From assembly GCF_021729015.1 (NCBI RefSeq), contig NZ_JAJQQZ010000001.1, forward strand, positions 620,001-684,000: 64,000 nt of DNA, written 5' to 3'. Shown piece after piece: positions 59,950-64,000 of the stretch. A program made the translations under genes and the position numbers. The notes under the pieces are model-generated. The model saw only the letters and a list, made by a program, of their open reading frames with translations. It ran no database searches and was not told where the DNA came from. The stretch is from Halobacterium rubrum. Its GTDB lineage: Archaea > Halobacteriota > Halobacteria > Halobacteriales > Halobacteriaceae. Position 1 is the first letter of the stretch; each line of letters starts with the position of its first letter.

Positions 59950-60840
59950 ATGACAGACAGCGTCGAGGTCGGTTCGGAGGCCTACGAGAAGTACGTCGAG
60001 GCCGGCGAGATTCTGACCACCGTGATGGCGGAAGCGGCGGAGCGCGTCGAGGTCGGCGCGACCCACCTCGAGGTCGCGGACTACGCCGAGGACCGTATCC
60101 GAGAACTCGGCGGCGAGCCGGCGTTCCCGGTAAACATCAGCATCGACGAGGAGGCCAGCCACGCCGCCCCGGGCGCCGACGACGACACCGAGTTCGGCGA
60201 GGACATGGTGTGTCTGGACGTCGGCGTGCACGTCGACGGCCACATCGCCGACGCCGCGACGACCGTCGACCTCTCGGGCAACCCCGAACTCGTCGAGGCC
60301 GCCGAGGAGGCGCTCGACGCCGCCGTCGACGCCGTCGAGCCGGGCGTCCACACGGGCGAGATCGGCGCCGAGATCCAGGACGTCATCGAGGCGTACGGCT
60401 ACAACCCCGTCGTGAACCTCACGGGCCACGGGATGGACGTCTACGACGCCCACACCGGGCCGAACGTGCCGAACCGTGCGCTCGACTCGGGCGTGGAACT
60501 GCAGGCCGGCGACGTGCTCGCTATCGAGCCGTTCGCCACCACGGGCACCGGGAAGGTCGGCGAGGGCACGGCCACCGAGATCTACGAGGTCGTCGGGTCG
60601 GGGAACGTCCGCGACCGGCGCGCCCGCCAGCTCCTCGAGGACCTCGAGCGCTTCGACGGGCTGCCGTTCGCGGCGCGCTGGCTCGAGGGGTCGCGCGCCG
60701 AGATGAGCCTGAAGCGCCTGGTTCGCGCGGACATCGTGCGGTCGTACCCCGTGCTGAAAGAGGACGACGGCGAACTCGTCAGCCAGGACGAGCACACGCT
60801 GGTCGTCACCGAGGACGGCTGCGACGTCGTGACGAATTGA
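59950..60840 (+). CDS. map: Methionine aminopeptidase, type II
   Basis: 296 residues. Metal ligands in CLDVGVHVDGHIADAATTVD (Asp, Asp), NLTGHGMDVYDAH (His), LAIEPFATTGTG (Glu) and EDGCDVVTN region, with the insert domain of type II enzymes (RDRRARQLLEDLERFDGLPF). Removes the first Met from new proteins. The ATG at 59950 (MTDSVEVGSEAYEKYVEAGE) is preferred; the upstream in-frame start adds nine residues. Confidence 0.94.
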   Translation: MTDSVEVGSEAYEKYVEAGEILTTVMAEAAERVEVGATHLEVADYAEDRIRELGGEPAFPVNISIDEEASHAAPGADDDTEFGEDMVCLDVGVHVDGHIADAATTVDLSGNPELVEAAEEALDAAVDAVEPGVHTGEIGAEIQDVIEAYGYNPVVNLTGHGMDVYDAHTGPNVPNRALDSGVELQAGDVLAIEPFATTGTGKVGEGTATEIYEVVGSGNVRDRRARQLLEDLERFDGLPFAARWLEGSRAEMSLKRLVRADIVRSYPVLKEDDGELVSQDEHTLVVTEDGCDVVTN

Positions 60841-60884
60841 GCGGCCGGCGGGAAAGATGAGGGTGGTGGGTTCCGACCGACTGG

Positions 60885-61097
60885 TCACGCGTCGTTCATG
60901 CGCTGGCTCGTCTCCTCGCCGCAGGCCCGGCACGTGGCGACGCGGTAGGGCTCGCGGGAGAACGCGGCGTTCTCCCCGCCCTCGTTCTCAGTCCGGAGTT
61001 CGACGGACACCCGGTGGGTCGTCTGGCTGCTGCAGTTCTCGCAGCGCTCCGTCAGGCCGTCCGTCTGTGGGGTCTTGCTCGCCACTGGAACCACCAC
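60885..61097 (-). CDS. Small zinc-ribbon protein
   Basis: 70 residues from GTG 61097. Two C-x2-C pairs: TERCENCSSQTTHRVS and VATCRACGEETSQ, with the pattern of haloarchaeal DUF7835-like zinc proteins. A TATA-like GTTTATTT on the minus strand (61121-61128) is about 27 bases before this GTG, which supports the start. A later GTG at 61085 is the alternative. It is convergent with map. Confidence 0.7.
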   Translation of the reverse strand: MVVPVASKTPQTDGLTERCENCSSQTTHRVSVELRTENEGGENAAFSREPYRVATCRACGEETSQRMNDA

Positions 61098-61215
61098 TTG
61101 TGTTCACGCGGCCTCGGTACAAATAAACTCGGGTGGCACCGGGCGCTGTTCGTCTCCGGGCGGGCGTGGGAGCGGCACCGAAAGGCTACTGCCGGGGGCC
61201 GCCCACGCCTCGGGC

Positions 61216-61758
61216 ATGGACCAGGTGTTCGCGCCGTGGCGCATCGAGTGGGTGGAACGCGACGACAAGAACGAGGGCGTCGACTGCGTGTTCTGCGAGT
61301 TCCCCGACCGCGAGGACGCCCGCGAGCACCTCGTCGTCGCGCGCTCCGAGCACGCCGCGGTGATGCTGAACAACTACCCGTACAACCCCGGCCACTGCAT
61401 GGTGATTCCGGACGTCCACACGGGCGACTACACCGACCTCGGCGACGACGTCCTGCTCGACCACGCCCGCCTCAAGCAGGCGACCTTCGACGCGGTCGAC
61501 GCCGCACTGGGGCCGGACGGCTTCAACGCCGGCCTGAACCTCGGCGGCGGCGCCGCCGGCGGCAGCATCGACGACCACCTCCACACGCACGTCGTGCCGC
61601 GCTGGAGCGGCGACACGAACTTCATGGCCGTCGTCAGCGACACGAAAGTCATCGTCGAGGCGCTCGACGACACCTACGACCGGCTGCACGAGGCGTTCGG
61701 CGCCCACCCGGCCGCCGTCGACAGCGAGGCGGGCGCCGTCGAACTGGTGTTCGACTGA
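61216..61758 (+). CDS. HIT-family hydrolase
   Basis: 180 residues. HIT motif DDHLHTHVVPRWSGDTNF (H-x-H-x-H, catalytic His in the middle) near residues 118-135, and CVFCEFPDREDA at the N-terminus, a zinc-like Cys pair seen in the branch close to AP4A phosphorylases and GalT. It acts on nucleoside phosphate or dinucleotide substrates. The ATG at 61216 gives MDQVFAPWRIEWVERDDKN. Confidence 0.93.
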   Translation: MDQVFAPWRIEWVERDDKNEGVDCVFCEFPDREDAREHLVVARSEHAAVMLNNYPYNPGHCMVIPDVHTGDYTDLGDDVLLDHARLKQATFDAVDAALGPDGFNAGLNLGGGAAGGSIDDHLHTHVVPRWSGDTNFMAVVSDTKVIVEALDDTYDRLHEAFGAHPAAVDSEAGAVELVFD

Positions 61759-61828
61759 CGTCGCTGAGACTACAGCGGTCCCTTGAGCCTCGGTAACGGT
61801 TTTGTCGACCCGAACCGACACCCGGCGT

Positions 61829-62290
61829 ATGCCCCTCCAGCCGACCAGACGACGTGTTCTGACCACCAGTACCGCCGCCCTCGCTGCCACCGTCGCCGGC
61901 TGCTCGGCGGTCCCCGGCTACGGCCCGGAGTCCGACGAAACCGGCCCGGACAGCGGCACGGACTCCTACGGCGTCGTCGTCCGCAACGACACGGACGAGA
62001 CATACCCGGTCACGGTCACCGCCGGTCCCCGCGGCGAGGAACCGTCCTTCGAGGAGACTGTCGAGAGCACGCCCGAGGACCCCATCGAGTGGGACGGCGT
62101 ACTCACCGGCGAGGGCCTGTTCGTCGTTGCGGCCGACGTGGACGCCGAGAGCTTCCACGAGGAGCAGAGCCAGACGATGCGCACCGTCACCGTCGGCAGT
62201 GAGAACGGCCCCGAGGTCGAGGACGTCCTGGTGCACCTCCGCAGCGAAGCCCACGGCGTGGTCGTCGACGTCGACATGGACTGGGGGTGA
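61829..62290 (+). CDS. Tat-exported lipoprotein, unknown function
   Basis: 153 residues. MPLQPTRRRVLTTSTAALAA is a twin-arginine signal, lipobox VAGC. The mature part has a beta-sandwich pattern (YGVVVRNDTDETYPVTVTAG, DVLVHLRSEAHGVVVDVDMD). A TATA-like box (61794-61803) is about 29 bases before the ATG. The plan (Tat lipoprotein with a small beta domain) matches the gene at 5865-6299. Confidence 0.72.
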   Translation: MPLQPTRRRVLTTSTAALAATVAGCSAVPGYGPESDETGPDSGTDSYGVVVRNDTDETYPVTVTAGPRGEEPSFEETVESTPEDPIEWDGVLTGEGLFVVAADVDAESFHEEQSQTMRTVTVGSENGPEVEDVLVHLRSEAHGVVVDVDMDWG

Positions 62291-62339
62291 ACGGCTGGAA
62301 CCGAAAGGACGAACCCCCCGGCCGAGATAGCTCGGCGTG

Positions 62340-63248
62340 ATGGAGCGCAAGCGGGCGGTCCGCCGGGTCGGCGTGCTCGTGCTCGCCGCGAACCTCGCTC
62401 TGGTCGCGGCGAAGGGCGCCGCCTGGTGGGCGACCGGCAGCCTCGCGGTCGGCTCCGAGGCGGTCAACAGCCTCGCCGACGTGGCGTACTCCGTGGTCGT
62501 CCTCGGCGGCCTCTACCTCACCACGCAGCCGCCGGACTTCGAGCACCCGCACGGCCACGAGCGCATCGAGCCGTTCGTCTCGCTGGTGGTCGCGCTCGGC
62601 GTGCTCGCCGCCGGTGCCGCCGTCCTCTGGCAGGCGACGACGTCCGTGATCGCGGGCGACGTCGGCCGGAGCGCCGGCATCACGGGCGTCGCCGTCCTCG
62701 CCGGGACGGCCATCGCGAAGTACGCTCTCTACCGGTACGTGCTCGACGTCGCCGAGGACCACCACTCGCCGGCGCTGCGCGCGACCGCCCTCGACAACCG
62801 CAACGACATCCTCACCGCCGGCGCCGCGCTCGCCGGCGTGCTCGGGTCCGCCGCCGGTTACCCGATTCTGGACCCGCTGGCGGCGTTCGTCGTCGCCGCC
62901 GGTATCCTCCACACCGGCTACGAGATCGTCCGGGACAACGTCAACTACCTCGTCGGCGCCGCGCCGCCCGACGACCTGCGGGACGAGATTCTGTCGCGTG
63001 CACTCGACCACCCGGATGTCGAGGGCGCCCACGACGTCGTCGCGCACTACGTCGGCCCCGAAATCGACGTCAGCCTCCACGTCGAGGTCGAGGGCGAGAT
63101 GACGCTGTACGAGGCCCACGACATCGAGACGGAGCTCATCCTCGACCTCGAGTCCATCCCGGAGGTCGACGACGTGTTCGTCCACGTCGACCCGAAAGAG
63201 CTCGGCGAGTGGAAACAAGAAGAGCGAGCAGCGGACGCGCCCGAGTAG
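62340..63248 (+). CDS. Cation diffusion facilitator (CDF) transporter
   Basis: 302 residues. Five or six spans (VLVLAANLALVAAKGAAWW, ITGVAVLAGTAIAKYALYRY), the transport-site motif SEAVNSLADV in span 2, a DHHSPALRATALDNRNDILT motif in span 5 (H-x-x-x-D-like), and a cytoplasmic ferredoxin-like domain (about 205-300) with DIETELILDLESIPEVDDVF and VHVD. Exports a divalent metal (Zn, Mn or Fe) against protons. ATG 62340 chosen; a GTG three bases before is possible. Confidence 0.9.
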   Translation: MERKRAVRRVGVLVLAANLALVAAKGAAWWATGSLAVGSEAVNSLADVAYSVVVLGGLYLTTQPPDFEHPHGHERIEPFVSLVVALGVLAAGAAVLWQATTSVIAGDVGRSAGITGVAVLAGTAIAKYALYRYVLDVAEDHHSPALRATALDNRNDILTAGAALAGVLGSAAGYPILDPLAAFVVAAGILHTGYEIVRDNVNYLVGAAPPDDLRDEILSRALDHPDVEGAHDVVAHYVGPEIDVSLHVEVEGEMTLYEAHDIETELILDLESIPEVDDVFVHVDPKELGEWKQEERAADAPE

Positions 63249-63269
63249 TCGACTGCCGCCCCGCGCCAG

Positions 63270-64000
63270 TCAGTCGGCGGTCGTGCTCGCGCGGTCGTCG
63301 TCCTCGGCCGCCAGCGACGCCACGGGCTCCGCGAACGCGTACACGGTCTGGTGGCCGGTGACCTCGACGGTGGCGAAGTCACCGGGTTCGAGACCGTGGT
63401 CGGTCGCGTTCTGGACGATGACCTGCCGGTAGGACCCGTCGTAGCACTTCACCGAGTCGCCGGTTCCCTCCTCGACGACGAGCACGTCACGCCGGGTGCC
63501 GACCATCGACTCGTAGGCCGCCGCGACCACGTCCATCTTCAGGTCCGTCATCGCCTTCGAGCGGTCCTTCTTCGTCTGGCCGCCCAGCCCCTTCATGTCG
63601 GCGGCGTCCGTACCGGGGCGCTTCGAGAACCGCGTGACGTTGATCTTCTCCGGCCGGGTCTCCCGGAGGAGGTCCATCGACTGCTCGTGGTCCTCGTCGT
63701 CCTCGGTCGGGAAGCCGACGATGAAGTCGGTCGACAGCGTCCACTCGTCGAGGTAGTCGTCGAACGTCTCCACGATGTCGAGGTACTGGCTGACCTCGTG
63801 CTGGCGGCGCATGTCCTCGAGGACGTCGTCGCTGCCGGACTGCACGGGCGCGTGCAGGAAGTTGTAAATCTCGTCGTGCTCGGCGAACACGGCAGCGAGC
63901 TCCTCGCGGATGCCGTGGACGCCGCCGGGGTTGGCCATCCCCACGCGGACCCGGAAGTCGCCCTCGATGTCGGTGGCGATGCGCTCCAGCAGCTCCGGGA
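63270..64000 (-). CDS. tRNA threonylcarbamoyladenosine methylthiotransferase (MtaB/MiaB-like), C-terminal part
   Basis: The gene runs off the right edge; about 243 codons are in the window. Reading into the edge gives ELLERIATDIEGDFRVRVGM, then YNFLHAPVQSGSDDVLEDMR and TDFIVGFPTEDDEDHEQSM, typical of the radical-SAM barrel end of this family. ADMKGLGGQTKKDRSKAMTD is the linker, followed by a TRAM domain (VGTRRDVLVVEEGTGDSVKC, VIVQNATDHGLEPGDFATVE). The enzyme adds a methylthio group to t6A37 of tRNA. The radical SAM CxxxCxxC motif lies outside the window. Confidence 0.87.
   Translation of the reverse strand, partial: PELLERIATDIEGDFRVRVGMANPGGVHGIREELAAVFAEHDEIYNFLHAPVQSGSDDVLEDMRRQHEVSQYLDIVETFDDYLDEWTLSTDFIVGFPTEDDEDHEQSMDLLRETRPEKINVTRFSKRPGTDAADMKGLGGQTKKDRSKAMTDLKMDVVAAAYESMVGTRRDVLVVEEGTGDSVKCYDGSYRQVIVQNATDHGLEPGDFATVEVTGHQTVYAFAEPVASLAAEDDDRASTTAD

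Overview
The window is high-GC DNA from a halophilic archaeon (class Halobacteria). The encoded proteins are strongly acidic. Many genes appear to be leaderless, with a TATA-like box about 27 bases before the start codon. The gene content is typical of the group: two CetZ tubulins, archaeal lipid genes (geranylgeranylglyceryl phosphate synthase, HMG-CoA reductase), MptA, fused AhbAB, a halocyanin-type copper domain, Tat lipoproteins and HerA/NurA. I cannot name the species. There is no rRNA, integrase, transposase or CRISPR array. Two tRNA genes are present (Leu-UAA and Ile-GAU). The DNA reads as chromosome core with a few accessory patches.

Layout. 0-7.5 kb: cofC (cut by the window edge), a membrane protein, cetZ, an NDUFA9-like protein, thymidylate kinase, an orphan 2-oxoacid dehydrogenase E1 alpha, and a TrkA/RAM potassium-control cluster. 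7.5-19.3 kb: two crcB genes, the ether-lipid synthase, both tRNAs, ferredoxin, cyclophilin, the divergent trpD-like/ahbAB pair, fxsA and a thioredoxin-fold protein. 19.4-24.1 kb: a heme-copper oxidoreductase operon (small subunit, CuA subunit fused to a blue-copper domain, catalytic subunit) with heme O synthase. 24-37 kb: a TrmB regulator, mptA, nadK, a KaiC-like ATPase with a long acidic arm, herA and nurA on either side of an ABC exporter. 37.8-43 kb: gpmI and the nadA-nadB-nadC operon. 43-49 kb: an amidohydrolase, a thiamine-binding pair, and an ABC exporter divergent from a GbsR-type regulator with a clear operator. 49-64 kb: hmgA, a frameshifted gene, a complete 2-oxoacid dehydrogenase E1 operon with a lipoyl-only protein, icd with a repeated 3' end, a second cetZ, an asparaginase-like gene, map, HIT, a CDF transporter and the start of a tRNA methylthiotransferase.

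The most unusual content is non-coding. Five intergenic blocks (near 7.6, 10.5, 29.4, 37.4 and 59.4 kb) and two in-frame insertions in gpmI are built from small hairpins. On one strand the hairpins share a C-GNA-G triloop. In many of them this is embedded in an 11-base loop of the form GA-RC-GNA-GY-GA, closed by stems whose sequence is free to vary. Three of the blocks also share a longer sequence that starts 0-2 bases after the 3' end of a gene. The stems covary, so structure rather than sequence seems to be kept.

Other points worth following: the catalytic heme-copper subunit has Gln where the cross-linked Tyr of oxygen reductases should be; the ABC/GbsR pair has a 15-base inverted repeat and one shared TATA element; the 3' end of icd is repeated downstream; and the KaiC-like protein carries an array of a short aromatic motif in its disordered arm.
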